A stretch of 64,000 nucleotides of DNA from an uncultured Gemmatimonadota bacterium (GTDB lineage Bacteria > Gemmatimonadota > Gemmatimonadetes > Gemmatimonadales > Gemmatimonadaceae). The stretch covers positions 682,001 through 746,000 of the forward strand of contig CADEFN010000001.1 of assembly GCA_902826615.1 (NCBI GenBank), in the 5' to 3' direction. Both the position numbers and the translations under genes were made by a program. The notes under the pieces are model-generated. The model had not been told where the DNA came from. It saw nothing but the letters and a program-made list of their open reading frames with translations, and made no database searches. Positions 28,674 to 38,036 of the stretch are shown piece by piece. How positions within the stretch are numbered: position 1 is the first letter of the stretch; each line of letters begins with the position of its first letter.

Positions 28674-31176
28674 TCGCCACCCGCAACCCCACCGTCGCCG
28701 TACGCCCGGCACCGATCTGCAAGTTGTCCCGCTCGTTGCGCTGGATGTTGGTGAGGTTGTCCACACGCACATACCACTCGGCGAACCGTGACATGGTGTA
28801 GCTCGCGCCGACAAAAGGCCGCGTGAGTGAGGGATACTTGATCCAGTAGTCGCGCAGCAGAGGGCGTGTTGTCGCCGCACTCAGCTCACCGGTGTAGTAC
28901 GAGACCCAGTCGTAACCTGTCCAGCCGCCGATGTAGCTCACCCCCAGCGTGCCACGAATACGCCGTCGCTCACTGGAGAGCGAGAAGGTGCCTGACGATG
29001 TCGGGACTTCAGGAACACGGTCGCCGACACTCAGATCACCCGTGTAGGTGCTCGCCAATCCCCGGACACGGCTGTTGGTGCGCGAGTAGACCACGTCGGC
29101 GCGAACCACACCCGCCCGAGCGCTTCCCTCGAGTTCGATCCCGGTGTTGGCAATACGTCCCACATTCTGGTACTGAATGGTGCGCACCCGTTCACGCGGA
29201 TTGGTGACCACCTGCTGAATGAGTCCTTCGGCATTCTGCGAATAGGCCGTGAGCGACACATTCACCCGGTCGCCCAGATAGACCTCGATCCCCGCTTCCG
29301 TCCCCGACTGCACCTCGGGCTCGAGTTCGGGGTTCTCCAGCTGCCGGAAGCTCAGCGTGCGGATTGCCTGGCGCATCGAGGGCGCAGGGGGACGAATGCC
29401 CTTGCCATAGGCCGCACGCACTTTCACCGTCGCCTCGCCCGCATCCTGTGTGACCGCCAGCCCCAGCATCGGCGAGTAGGCCGTCTTCACATTCTGCCCG
29501 AAGTTGGAGTTCTTCTCCCCCCGAAGTCCGGCGCTGACAAAGACCGTGTTCGCGAGGTCGAGCTTGAGCTGCCCGAAGATCCCGCTGTTGTGCACGGTTT
29601 CGCTGTAGAGCGAGGTGAGACCGGTGCCATTGCCCACGAGTTGCGCCCGCAGGCCAAGCCGGTCGCGCAAGAAGGTCGAGCCTTCGGCGCCTAACGTGGC
29701 CGTGAGTGAGGCATCGGTGCCCGACACCACACGGGCCGCCATGCTGTAGCGGATGGATGACTTGCTCGCCGCTTCACGCGTGGCGCCCAGCAGCGCGTCG
29801 GCCACGGTTGCGGGCTCACGCTGGGGCGGGATGGCACCATTGTGACGATCGAGGCCGAGGACCAGCGTTTGACGCCACCAACTACTCGGCTGGAAATCAG
29901 CTGTGACGCCGTAGGTCTCGTTTGCGATTCGTTGCTCGGCAAGCAATGGGCGCACACTCGCGCGTGCGGCGTCAGTCACCTGGCTGAAGAGCGGGTTGTC
30001 GGGTGCCGTGAAGCGGATGTCTGCGTAGCGGAAGGTGGTCTCCAGTCGCAGTGGTCCGGCCAGGGTGCGACCTCCGCCAAACACCCCCCGTGAACCTGCC
30101 GAGCCGCCGGTGACAACGGGCCCGACATCTTCCCACGTTCCACCAATCCCCAGCGATGTTGTGCCGCCACCAGTAAAGGCCATCGCCGAGTGACGCTGCA
30201 TGGAGCTGGCGCTGGTGGTGTAGCGGCTTTCCTGACGGCCAATGGTCGCGGTGCCATCGAATTGCGGACGCCAGTTGGCCGACGGCGATCCCTTCCGGGT
30301 GACCACCTGCACCACCCCCGAGATCGCATCGGAGCCGTAGAGCGCCGATCCCTGCGGACCACGAATGACTTCGATCCGGTCGATGCTGTAGGGATCGATG
30401 GCAAAGAGGAGATAGGGACTCGCCAGCTCGACCCCATCCACGTACGTCTTGAGATAGTTGGACGAGAAGGAACTCGACCCTCGCACCGCCCCCACCTGCG
30501 CGAGGGGACCGGCAATCCCCAGATCCCACGACACAACACCGGGAATGCCGGTTCGAAACACCTGGCTCATGTTCGTGAGCCCGAGCTGTGTGAGTTGTCC
30601 CTGTGATCGCACGGTTACGGCGCTCGCCAGCCCGCGTTCGGCCGCTCCACTCACCGGTGTGCCCATCACCAGCACACGATCCATGATCTGCGGGCGCGTG
30701 GTGCGGAGGAGGGGGACGGCAATGGTTGGCACGCTGTCGGCACTCGCTGCGGTCGCGCGGGTCTTGGGCCAGGGCGACCGCACGACAATCACGTAGCCCG
30801 AGGGCGTCGAGACGATGTCGAGATCGGTGTCACGCAGTACTTCGCGAAAGGCGTCGCCTAACGCAATGCGATCGCGCGACATGGTGACCCGCACATCAGA
30901 CGGAATGAGGTCATTGGAATACGCCAGGCGCGCAGACCCGAGTGAGGCGACCACACGCAACGCTACCTCCACCGGCGCATCCTGCAGTCGCACCGAGATC
31001 AGCCGCAGCATCACGTCGGATGTGCGGGACGGGCGAGGCGCGATGCTGTCAGCGAGGGCGAGCTGCCGCGCTTGCGGGAGAGTCTGTGCCGCGGCGCTGG
31101 CGGGCACGGCCGCCAGGAAACTTCCCAGGAGGACCAGCGCGCGCGACACGATTCGCGCGCGTCGCGGGCTCCTCAC
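28669..31176 (-). CDS. TonB-dependent receptor with STN (signalling) domain
   Basis: 835 residues. After a signal peptide (VLLGSFLAAVPASAAAQ) comes a secretin/TonB short N-terminal (STN) domain at about residues 55-125 (RLQDAPVEVALRVVASLG, VLRDTDLDIVSTPSGYVIVV). The plug follows at about 160-290 (NYLKTYVDGVELASPYL, IDRIEVIRGPQGSALYGSDA), then the barrel. STN domains pass ligand binding to FecR-type anti-sigma factors; the next gene upstream encodes one and overlaps this start by four bases. The layout therefore fits FecA-like transducing receptors. The ligand (siderophore, haem or other) is not visible. The 3' end lies inside the heptanucleotide repeat. Confidence 0.9.
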   Translation of the reverse strand: MRSPRRARIVSRALVLLGSFLAAVPASAAAQTLPQARQLALADSIAPRPSRTSDVMLRLISVRLQDAPVEVALRVVASLGSARLAYSNDLIPSDVRVTMSRDRIALGDAFREVLRDTDLDIVSTPSGYVIVVRSPWPKTRATAASADSVPTIAVPLLRTTRPQIMDRVLVMGTPVSGAAERGLASAVTVRSQGQLTQLGLTNMSQVFRTGIPGVVSWDLGIAGPLAQVGAVRGSSSFSSNYLKTYVDGVELASPYLLFAIDPYSIDRIEVIRGPQGSALYGSDAISGVVQVVTRKGSPSANWRPQFDGTATIGRQESRYTTSASSMQRHSAMAFTGGGTTSLGIGGTWEDVGPVVTGGSAGSRGVFGGGRTLAGPLRLETTFRYADIRFTAPDNPLFSQVTDAARASVRPLLAEQRIANETYGVTADFQPSSWWRQTLVLGLDRHNGAIPPQREPATVADALLGATREAASKSSIRYSMAARVVSGTDASLTATLGAEGSTFLRDRLGLRAQLVGNGTGLTSLYSETVHNSGIFGQLKLDLANTVFVSAGLRGEKNSNFGQNVKTAYSPMLGLAVTQDAGEATVKVRAAYGKGIRPPAPSMRQAIRTLSFRQLENPELEPEVQSGTEAGIEVYLGDRVNVSLTAYSQNAEGLIQQVVTNPRERVRTIQYQNVGRIANTGIELEGSARAGVVRADVVYSRTNSRVRGLASTYTGDLSVGDRVPEVPTSSGTFSLSSERRRIRGTLGVSYIGGWTGYDWVSYYTGELSAATTRPLLRDYWIKYPSLTRPFVGASYTMSRFAEWYVRVDNLTNIQRNERDNLQIGAGRTATVGLRVAR

Positions 31177-32225
31177 GCACCGCTCCCGACCTGCACCGAA
31201 GATGAGGATGTCATCCCGGTCCGCACTGGCGCTTCGATGCTCACCGTCCGGCCTCGTCGCTCGAACTGCACTTCGATCATGGTCCCGAGCACTCTCAGCA
31301 TCTCATCGACGGGCTGGTTGGCAAAATCCACCGTGATCGGCCGGGACAGTAACGCCTCGTCCGTCACGCGAAACTCCAGGTCGTACCAGCGTTCAAGGTC
31401 GGGAATCGCATCGCGGAGTGCCGTGTTGCGGAACACCAGCGTGCCGCGCGCCCAGGCGCTATACGCCTCCACGTCTACTCCACGCGCCACGAGGGGATCC
31501 CCGCTCTCGTTCAGCACCACCATGTCACTGGCGCCGAGCACCACGGCGGTCGACGAATCGGCAAGCGCCCGGCGCACGCTCACGGCGCCTTCGCTCACCG
31601 AAACCCGCACTGGTTCGCTGGCAAATGCCCGCACCGTGAACTCGGTCCCCAGATCTTCGACCAGCGCGGACGCGGTATACACGCGGAACGGGTGTTTCTC
31701 GTCATGCCGAACCGAGAACAGGGCCTCACCCACCAACTCGACTTCGCGGGCACCTGTCCCGTAGCCATCCCTGGTGCGGATGGAGCTCGAGGCTGACAAG
31801 GTCACAGTCGACCCGTCGGGCAGCTCGAGGGTGGTCCGCTCGGTCGGCTTTGTCACCGCCACGACGGGCTCGTCGACCTCCGTCCTCGACACTCGCGACC
31901 AGATAACGCCACTGCCCGCGACAAACATGAGGACCGCTGCAGCCTTCAGTAAGCCGCCACTATTCTGCCACCAACGCTGCTCTCGCTTGAATTTCAGGAC
32001 TTTCGCGTCGCCAGCCGTCAAACGCGCTTGCAGGCGACTCCATGCGGCGTCGACGTCCACGGGGTGCGAGGCGCTGACGGCGGCCCAGTCTCCGCGGCTC
32101 TCCTCGAGCGCTTCGGTCAGATCGGCCGATTCGTCAAAAGTCCGACGCTCGGCCGCGTCCATCTCTCCGGCGAGACGTCGGGCTATACGGTCGAACTCGG
32201 TGTCGGATCGATCAGAAGGAATCAC
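31173..32225 (-). CDS. FecR-family anti-sigma regulator
   Basis: 350 residues. The N-terminal cytoplasmic helix bundle (DTEFDRIARRLAGEMDAAERR) contacts the sigma factor. A membrane helix is at about 92-108 (LLKAAAVLMFVAGSGVIW), and the periplasmic FecR domain at about 125-240 contains TLELPDGSTVTLSASSSI, VELVGEALFSV and DLGTEFTVRAF. A DUF4974-like C-terminal domain follows (AIPDLERWYDLEFRVTD, ITVDFANQPVDEML) and should dock on the STN domain of the receptor. The start is GTG 32225 and keeps the complete N-terminal helix. It diverges from its sigma gene. Confidence 0.9.
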   Translation of the reverse strand: MIPSDRSDTEFDRIARRLAGEMDAAERRTFDESADLTEALEESRGDWAAVSASHPVDVDAAWSRLQARLTAGDAKVLKFKREQRWWQNSGGLLKAAAVLMFVAGSGVIWSRVSRTEVDEPVVAVTKPTERTTLELPDGSTVTLSASSSIRTRDGYGTGAREVELVGEALFSVRHDEKHPFRVYTASALVEDLGTEFTVRAFASEPVRVSVSEGAVSVRRALADSSTAVVLGASDMVVLNESGDPLVARGVDVEAYSAWARGTLVFRNTALRDAIPDLERWYDLEFRVTDEALLSRPITVDFANQPVDEMLRVLGTMIEVQFERRGRTVSIEAPVRTGMTSSSSVQVGSGA

Positions 32226-32267
32226 GAATACAAGGATCGAGTGGTCTTCACTAATGGAGACACAAGT

Positions 32268-32981
32268 GTGGACGAGCCCCCTTACTCCGACTTTCGCGAC
32301 AATGTTAACCTCAGCTCAGCCTGCACGGCCGCAGCGACGAGTGACATTCCCGAACACCGGCACCCGGATCTGAACCACTCTCCTGACGGACCCGAGCGCA
32401 CTTTGGAAGACGTGCAGCAGAGCCGCACCGCTGATGCGGAGCTGCTCAGGCGTCTCCGTTTGGGCGACGAGCGCGCTCTCGAGGCCGTATTTCGTGCGCA
32501 CTATGCCCCGATGTGCGCGGTGGTGCGCCGGATTGTCTTTGCTCCAGATGTGGCCGAAGAGCTGGTCCAGGACGTCTTCTTCAGGTTCTGGAGCAAACGC
32601 AAGCAGATCGCCGAGATCGACGCGCTCAAGACCTATCTCATTCGCGCCGCTCGAAACACCGCGCTTAACCACTTGCGGCGTCAGAAGTTGGAGCAGGCGC
32701 ACGAGGAGCGCGAAGCTGCCCTCGGGGAGCCCTATACCATCGAGTCGGCCGACGAGGCCACCACCGCCGGCGAGCTCACCGAAGTGGTGAACGCGGCCGT
32801 CAGTAAACTCCCGCCCAGGTGCCGAGAGGTTTTCCTCATGAGCCGGGACGGTGGGCTGACCTATACCGAGATCGCCCGGGAGATGGGGATCTCCATCAAG
32901 ACCGTGGAGACCCAGATGGGGCGGGCGCTCAAGACGTTGCGTACTCTGCTGGCGGGTTACCGCGACCTGCCGCGTGAATGA
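32268..32981 (+). CDS. ECF sigma factor of the FecI/Bacteroidetes type
   Basis: Up to 237 residues. Region 2: LRLGDERALEAVFRAHYAPM, EELVQDVFFRFWSKRKQI. Region 4: LPPRCREVFLMSRDGGLTY, TEIAREMGISIKTVETQMGRAL. The GTG at 32268 has GGAG eight bases upstream, but the first 45 residues are unlike sigma factors and their DNA is less GC-rich, as expected of an intergenic region. TTG 32403 or GTG 32412, just before region 2, are real alternatives and would leave room for divergent promoters. It should be controlled by the FecR protein encoded on the other strand and drive the STN receptor unit. Confidence 0.88.
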   Translation: MDEPPYSDFRDNVNLSSACTAAATSDIPEHRHPDLNHSPDGPERTLEDVQQSRTADAELLRRLRLGDERALEAVFRAHYAPMCAVVRRIVFAPDVAEELVQDVFFRFWSKRKQIAEIDALKTYLIRAARNTALNHLRRQKLEQAHEEREAALGEPYTIESADEATTAGELTEVVNAAVSKLPPRCREVFLMSRDGGLTYTEIAREMGISIKTVETQMGRALKTLRTLLAGYRDLPRE

Positions 32982-33024
32982 GATGTCGGGTCCCTCGCCG
33001 GCTCCGCGTGTCAGACTGAATACG

Positions 33025-33852
33025 ATGAGTTCGATCCCCCGGGCGCTGGGCGCCCTCCTGCTGATTGCCGCGACCGCCTGCGTCGATGCGCCGACGGGTG
33101 ACGCGTCTGCGGCCACAGCCGACGATCCTCTCGCTCAGGCCTTCGACGAACTCGCGCGTCAGGCCACGGCGAGTGGCGACGCGGCGCGCGCCGAAGGCTT
33201 CACGTATGCGGCGATTGCGGCGCGAAACGGGGTGACCCCATCGCGTCTCGACGTCCTCAATGGATCCACGAGTGAGATCTATGAGGCGTTCGTCAACTCG
33301 GTCGACTGGCAGGTGGCCGGGGCATCGGTGACGGCGTTGCGGGTTCCCGCGCATCGGGTGCTCACCGCCTGGCGCCGAACGACAGACGGAGTCACGCGTG
33401 TGCTCACCTTCAGCACACCCAGCGACTCATCGGCAGTGGTCAACCCGGCCGGATTTTCCGTCACCACACCGGTCAGCGCGAACTTTGCCGGGGCCGCTGC
33501 GCTCTACCAGGAAACCACGACGGTGGGAACGTTAGGCAGCAGCGCCGTGAACGCGCCCGTCGTAGATGAGTTCTGGATCGGGACCGCGGGGTGGGTGAAG
33601 TTGCGCGAGTTGAGTGTCGGTGCGGCGTGCCCTCGTCAGGCGTCCTCCCGCGAGATCACCGGGGTCGCGTGCCGCAACGCGCGCTTTCAGGTGCGCATGG
33701 ATGTCACCATGCAGCGGCTCACTCGGCGTCCCTTTGATGTGATGGGCACCAGCCCCGCGCGCCGGTTCCGGTGGACCGCCGATCAGGCCCTGGCAGGCTA
33801 CAAACTCACATTTGCCTGCCAGGCCCTGAGTGCGTCGAAAGGGTGCGGATAA
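33025..33852 (+). CDS. Hypothetical lipoprotein
   Basis: 275 residues from ATG 33025, which sits directly before a lipoprotein signal (SSIPRALGALLLIAATAC, cysteine at residue 19). An in-frame ATG at 32974 would add 17 residues and hide the signal. The mature protein has an early helical part (LAQAFDELARQATASGDAARA) and a beta-rich remainder with four cysteines near the C-terminus. No family was recognised. It follows the ECF sigma gene by 43 bases and may be in its transcript. Confidence 0.65.
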   Translation: MSSIPRALGALLLIAATACVDAPTGDASAATADDPLAQAFDELARQATASGDAARAEGFTYAAIAARNGVTPSRLDVLNGSTSEIYEAFVNSVDWQVAGASVTALRVPAHRVLTAWRRTTDGVTRVLTFSTPSDSSAVVNPAGFSVTTPVSANFAGAAALYQETTTVGTLGSSAVNAPVVDEFWIGTAGWVKLRELSVGAACPRQASSREITGVACRNARFQVRMDVTMQRLTRRPFDVMGTSPARRFRWTADQALAGYKLTFACQALSASKGCG

Positions 33853-33872
33853 CGCGTTAGCGCGTCGGCGCC

Positions 33873-36452
33873 TTACTTCGGCTCCAGCACATTCTTGATT
33901 GCCGCACGCGCATCCTCGATGTGCGCACGCGTCGTGGCGTCACGAGCCCGGCCCAGCGCACTCGCCAGATCACGATCCAGTGAGCGCAGCTCGGCGCGGA
34001 AAATCGAGCGGATGTCGCTGGTTGCGCGGGCACCGGCAAACTGCGCCGCGAAACCCGGCGGGAGTCCCTGGGGCAGCTGCACCGGTGGCGGATTGATCTT
34101 CGCGGCTGCCGCCGAGAGGAACGACCGCTGCAGCTCGCGGCGATACGCGTCAGACACCGGGTTGGCATTGCGCAACTCGGCGAAGATGCCGTTGCGCACA
34201 TCGCTCACCATTTCGGCGAGGGAGTAGGCATCGGCCTTGTTGGGTGCCATCGCCTCGAACTCGATCAGCCGTTCCAGGCGCCGGTCGTTCATGAGCTGGC
34301 CGAGAATGCCCGACTGCGCCTGATTGATGCGACGCAGCGCTCCTTCGACCTCGATGCGCCGCAGGATCTCGGGCACCAGGAAGTAACTCGGCGTGGCAAA
34401 GGCGTTGTCGTTGAGGAACTTCACCGCGTCCTTCTGCCGAGCTTTGGAGAGCGGTGCATAACGAACCCCGGTCTGGCCGTCGTACTTCTCCTGGGCATCG
34501 GTGCCGCCAACCACCCAGGTGACGTGCCGCAACTCGGTGCCCCACTGTCCAATGAGACGGCCATACAGTTCGTTGAGGTCGTCAAAGTCCTCGCCCGGAC
34601 GTACCGCCGCCGGCATGAGCAATGGCACAATCTGCTTGATCGACTTGATCCCCCAGCCAGTGGCCTTCACCGGGTCACCGTCACCGACCGCCTCGCTGTG
34701 TGAGCTTTGGTCGGCACCGCGAGAGTCCTGCACGTCAAAGCGGAGCCAGGGGGTGGCGTCCTGCTCACGCGACCAGCGATCGAGGGTCGCCCATTCCTCG
34801 TCCGGCGTTTTGGCGTTGGGGATCGGCGTGTAGCCCCAGCGTGTCGTGTACTTGTCCCAGGGACCGATCCGCGGGATGAGGTCCTCGATCGGGATGTTGT
34901 CTTCGGCTTGTGCCGTGTAGTTGAAGCGCGAGTAGTCCATGATGGAGGGCGAGTGCCCCATCCGCGCGACCCAGCTGCGTGAGCGGACGGAATCCACCGG
35001 ATACGTGGAGCTGCCCTTCTGGTCGTGCTGATACCCGATGGTGTGCCCCACTTCGTGGGCGACGACAAACTCCACCAGACGTCCCATCAACTCGTTGGGG
35101 AAGGGCCACATCCGCGCGCGCGGATCCAGGTGCCCCACCTGGGTGAAGTACCATGTACGCTGCAGGTTCATGATGTTGTGGTACATGTAGATGTCCGACT
35201 CCAGGATCTCCCCGGTGCGCGGGTCGTTGATATTCGGGCCCGTGGCGTTTTCGATCGTTGACGGGAACCAGCGCACCACCGAGTACCGCGCGTCTTCGGG
35301 CGACCAGTCCGGATCGTTGGCCGGCGGGTCGGCGGCGACAATGCCGCGAATGAAGCCCGCTTCCTCAAAGGCCGGCTGCCAGGCCTCGATGCCCTTGCGC
35401 ACATAGGGCTTGAGCCAGTCGGGCGTGGCCGGGTCGACATAGTAGGTGATCGGCTTGACCGGTTCGGACTTTGCGGCGCTCGGGTCCTTCTTCTCCAGGC
35501 GCCAGCGCACGATGTACTGACGGTTCTGCGCCCGTTGTTCGGGGCGGCCGTAATCGATCTGGTTGAGCGAGAAGAAGCCGATGCGCTTGTCGGCGAGACG
35601 CGGCATCATCGGCTTTTCGGGGAGCTTGACCATGCTCCAGTGCAGCACTAACGACGACGAGCCAGACGCGGCTGGCTGGAACGGATTGGCCGCGGCGGCA
35701 GGCGCACCGGGCGCCGCTGGAATGGTCAGCAGGGCCTCGATCTCGACATTGGTCGGGAAGGACAAGGCCTTCTCGATGAAGGAACGCGTCGGATCAGGAT
35801 TGCCGCGGAACTGGTTGCCCGGGCCGATCTCCGGCGGCGGCGCGGTGTAGAGGCGTGTGACGTCGATGACTGCGGCGCTATCGGGGCCGTAGGCATCAAC
35901 GTTGAAGGCGGCAATGATCAGGTCGAGGTTCGACTGGCTGACCGCCTGCGCGATGGGGAGGTTCGGGTCGGCCACCGTCTCGAACGAGACATTGCGCAGC
36001 AGAATGCGGTTGTCGCGACGCTCCCACTTCACCACGCGACGCGGGCCAAGCTGCTGACCACCGTAGCCGGCGTTCACTGGCACGCGGGCACCGCGGACCA
36101 CGAGGAGCAGCTCCTTGTTCAGGGCCGCCTTCGGAATTTCAAAAAGCAGCCGGCTCCCGATGCGATGGACCTTGAAGAAGCCGTCTCGGCTCTTGGCGTT
36201 AGGTGTGACGACCCGGTTGTAGGGGCGTGGGGCTGGCTCGCCAGCGGCGGCAGCGCCCGGAATCCCCGCGGGCAATCCGGGTGGTCGCGCGGTATCCTGC
36301 CCGGCGGGCACACCAGGTTGCTCCCCCGCGTTGCGGGGCACATTGCCCGCGGTTGGTCGTGGTGAGGTGTTGGGTGCGGGCGCCGAGGTCGTGCGGCAGG
36401 CGCCGCCGAACGCAAGGAGCAGGACCAGCGAGGACAAGCGAAACCGGGTCAT
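33873..36452 (-). CDS. Secreted zinc-dependent metalloprotease (DUF5117/DUF5118 type)
   Basis: 859 residues. Lipoprotein-type signal (SLVLLLAFGGAC, cysteine at residue 19), then a Pro-rich linker. The DUF5118-like segment (SRDGFFKVHRIGSRLLFEIP) begins near residue 85 and the DUF5117 domain follows. The catalytic site HEVGHTIGYQHD, an HExxHxxGxxH metzincin-type motif, lies at about residue 470 with the following glycine-rich region, and a long helical C-terminal domain comes after. The protein is an exported protease of a family common in Bacteroidota and Gemmatimonadota. It is convergent with the preceding lipoprotein gene and divergent from the aminotransferase gene. Confidence 0.9.
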   Translation of the reverse strand: MTRFRLSSLVLLLAFGGACRTTSAPAPNTSPRPTAGNVPRNAGEQPGVPAGQDTARPPGLPAGIPGAAAAGEPAPRPYNRVVTPNAKSRDGFFKVHRIGSRLLFEIPKAALNKELLLVVRGARVPVNAGYGGQQLGPRRVVKWERRDNRILLRNVSFETVADPNLPIAQAVSQSNLDLIIAAFNVDAYGPDSAAVIDVTRLYTAPPPEIGPGNQFRGNPDPTRSFIEKALSFPTNVEIEALLTIPAAPGAPAAAANPFQPAASGSSSLVLHWSMVKLPEKPMMPRLADKRIGFFSLNQIDYGRPEQRAQNRQYIVRWRLEKKDPSAAKSEPVKPITYYVDPATPDWLKPYVRKGIEAWQPAFEEAGFIRGIVAADPPANDPDWSPEDARYSVVRWFPSTIENATGPNINDPRTGEILESDIYMYHNIMNLQRTWYFTQVGHLDPRARMWPFPNELMGRLVEFVVAHEVGHTIGYQHDQKGSSTYPVDSVRSRSWVARMGHSPSIMDYSRFNYTAQAEDNIPIEDLIPRIGPWDKYTTRWGYTPIPNAKTPDEEWATLDRWSREQDATPWLRFDVQDSRGADQSSHSEAVGDGDPVKATGWGIKSIKQIVPLLMPAAVRPGEDFDDLNELYGRLIGQWGTELRHVTWVVGGTDAQEKYDGQTGVRYAPLSKARQKDAVKFLNDNAFATPSYFLVPEILRRIEVEGALRRINQAQSGILGQLMNDRRLERLIEFEAMAPNKADAYSLAEMVSDVRNGIFAELRNANPVSDAYRRELQRSFLSAAAAKINPPPVQLPQGLPPGFAAQFAGARATSDIRSIFRAELRSLDRDLASALGRARDATTRAHIEDARAAIKNVLEPK

Positions 36453-36567
36453 TATGGCGTGGGCCGGAGTGTTGAGATCGCAGAATGTACGTCTGGCGTC
36501 GGGGTTCCGCTGGCGGGCCTCCCGGCGCAGAGTTGCACCGCGTCAGGGAACCCGACACTTTCGCCCC

Positions 36568-37899
36568 ATGTCCCGCGACTATCCCCGCATTCTCACGCCG
36601 CCCCCCGGGCCCCGCGCTCGCGCCATCGTCGATCGCGACCGCGAATGGAGCGCCCACTGCTACATCAAGGAGTATCCCCTCGCCATCGCGCGCGGTCAGG
36701 GCGTGATGGTGGAAGACGTCGACGGCAACCGCTATCTGGACTTCATGGCGGGTATTGCCGTGGCCTCAACGGGGTATGGCCATCCGGTGGTTGTCAAAGC
36801 CATTCAAGATGCGGCGGCCAACTTTCTGCACATCTGTGGTAGCGATTTCTACTACGAGGGCATGGCCGCGCTCTGCGAGAAACTCGCTGCCATTGCGCCT
36901 GGGCCCACGCGCAAACGGGTCTTTCTGACCAACTCCGGCACCGAAGCCACCGAGGGTGCCATCAAGCTGGCGCGGTATGCCACGCGACGGACGGCCATGG
37001 TGGCCTTCAAGGGCGCCTTTCATGGACGCTCGACCGGCGCGGTCAGCCTCACTTCGAGCAAGGCGCGCCAGCACGCCGGCTTTGGGCCCCTGCTGCCCGA
37101 TGTGCATCATGTCGACTATGCCTATCGGTATCGCTGCCGCCACTGCGCCCACAAATCGCAATGTTCGCTGGGTTGCGTCAGCTCCATCGAGGACGAGCTC
37201 TTCACTCGCCATCTCGATCCGCGCGACGTCGCCGCCATTTTCGTCGAGCCGGTGCAGGGTGAGGGCGGGTACATCGTGCCACCGCCGGGGTTCCTCACCG
37301 GGTTGCGTGAGCTCTGCGACCGGCATGGCATTCTGCTGGTGTTCGACGAGGTGCAAAGCGGCATTGGTCGCACCGGTCGCATGTTTGCCTGTGAACACGA
37401 AGGGGTGGAGCCCGACATCCTGCTCACGGCCAAGGGACTGGGCTCCGGCATGCCGATCGGGGCGATGATCGTGCGTGACAGCGTGGACAAATGGAAAAAT
37501 GGCGCGCACGGCTCAACCTTTGGTGGCAACCCCGTCTGTTGCGCCGCCGCCCTCGCGACCATCGATCTGGTGGAGCGTGAACTCATGGCAAACGCTTCGG
37601 TGCAGGGCGAACGCCTCCTGGCCGGTGCGCGCGAGCTCATGTCACGTCACGACTGCATCGGCGACGTGCGTGGCGTGGGCCTCATGGTGGGGCTCGAGTT
37701 TGTGCGCGACCGTGTGACGCGTGAACCCGCGGCCGAACTGGTGGACCGGATTGTCGACCGCGCCTTCCGGCAGGGGCTGCTCTTGTTAGGCGCGGGGAAA
37801 AGTGCGCTGCGTCTGGCGCCACCACTCGTCATTGACGCCGAAGACGTGGATCGCGGCCTCGCGATGCTGGACGCTTGTATTGCCGAGGAGTCGCAATAG
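36568..37899 (+). CDS. Class III PLP-dependent aminotransferase (acetylornithine/4-aminobutyrate type)
   Basis: 443 residues from ATG 36568. Fold-type I aminotransferase: FLTNSGTEATEGAIKLAR, AFKGAFHGRSTGAVSLT, FVEPVQGEGGYIVPP, VFDEVQSGIGRTG, and the cofactor lysine in LTAKGLGSGMPIGA. Residues of about 188-202 form a cysteine cluster (RCRHCAHKSQCSLGC, CxxC-x6-CxxxC), an insert found in a subgroup of these enzymes that includes archaeal members; it may hold a metal. The donor could be GABA, ornithine or another omega-amino acid, and the family name does not decide. A succinate-semialdehyde dehydrogenase is encoded 11 kb away. Confidence 0.88.
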   Translation: MSRDYPRILTPPPGPRARAIVDRDREWSAHCYIKEYPLAIARGQGVMVEDVDGNRYLDFMAGIAVASTGYGHPVVVKAIQDAAANFLHICGSDFYYEGMAALCEKLAAIAPGPTRKRVFLTNSGTEATEGAIKLARYATRRTAMVAFKGAFHGRSTGAVSLTSSKARQHAGFGPLLPDVHHVDYAYRYRCRHCAHKSQCSLGCVSSIEDELFTRHLDPRDVAAIFVEPVQGEGGYIVPPPGFLTGLRELCDRHGILLVFDEVQSGIGRTGRMFACEHEGVEPDILLTAKGLGSGMPIGAMIVRDSVDKWKNGAHGSTFGGNPVCCAAALATIDLVERELMANASVQGERLLAGARELMSRHDCIGDVRGVGLMVGLEFVRDRVTREPAAELVDRIVDRAFRQGLLLLGAGKSALRLAPPLVIDAEDVDRGLAMLDACIAEESQ

Positions 37900-37924
37900 T
37901 GGCTACCCTGTCGTCTGCCAGTCA

Positions 37925-38032
37925 TGCGCTTCGCGTGTCCGCCGTGCCTCGCGTTTCAGTCGTGCCTCGCGTGCCAGCCGTGCCTCGCGTGCTATCCGTG
38001 CCTCGCGTGCCAGCCGTGCCTCGCGTGCTTCC
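37925..38032. repeat. 18-bp tandem repeat, six units
   Basis: Six consecutive 18-base units, consensus CGTGCCTCGCGTGCCAGC; the first unit (37925-37942) is degenerate and the other five differ mainly in the last four bases. The array fills the space between the aminotransferase stop and the convergent esterase stop at 38037. Its unit is a multiple of three, but no gene is read through it. Confidence 0.9.
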
Positions 38033-38036
38033 GTAG

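Noticed and set aside
37925-38032. CRISPR or coding repeat
   Set aside because: 18-bp units without spacers; no supported gene is read through them.
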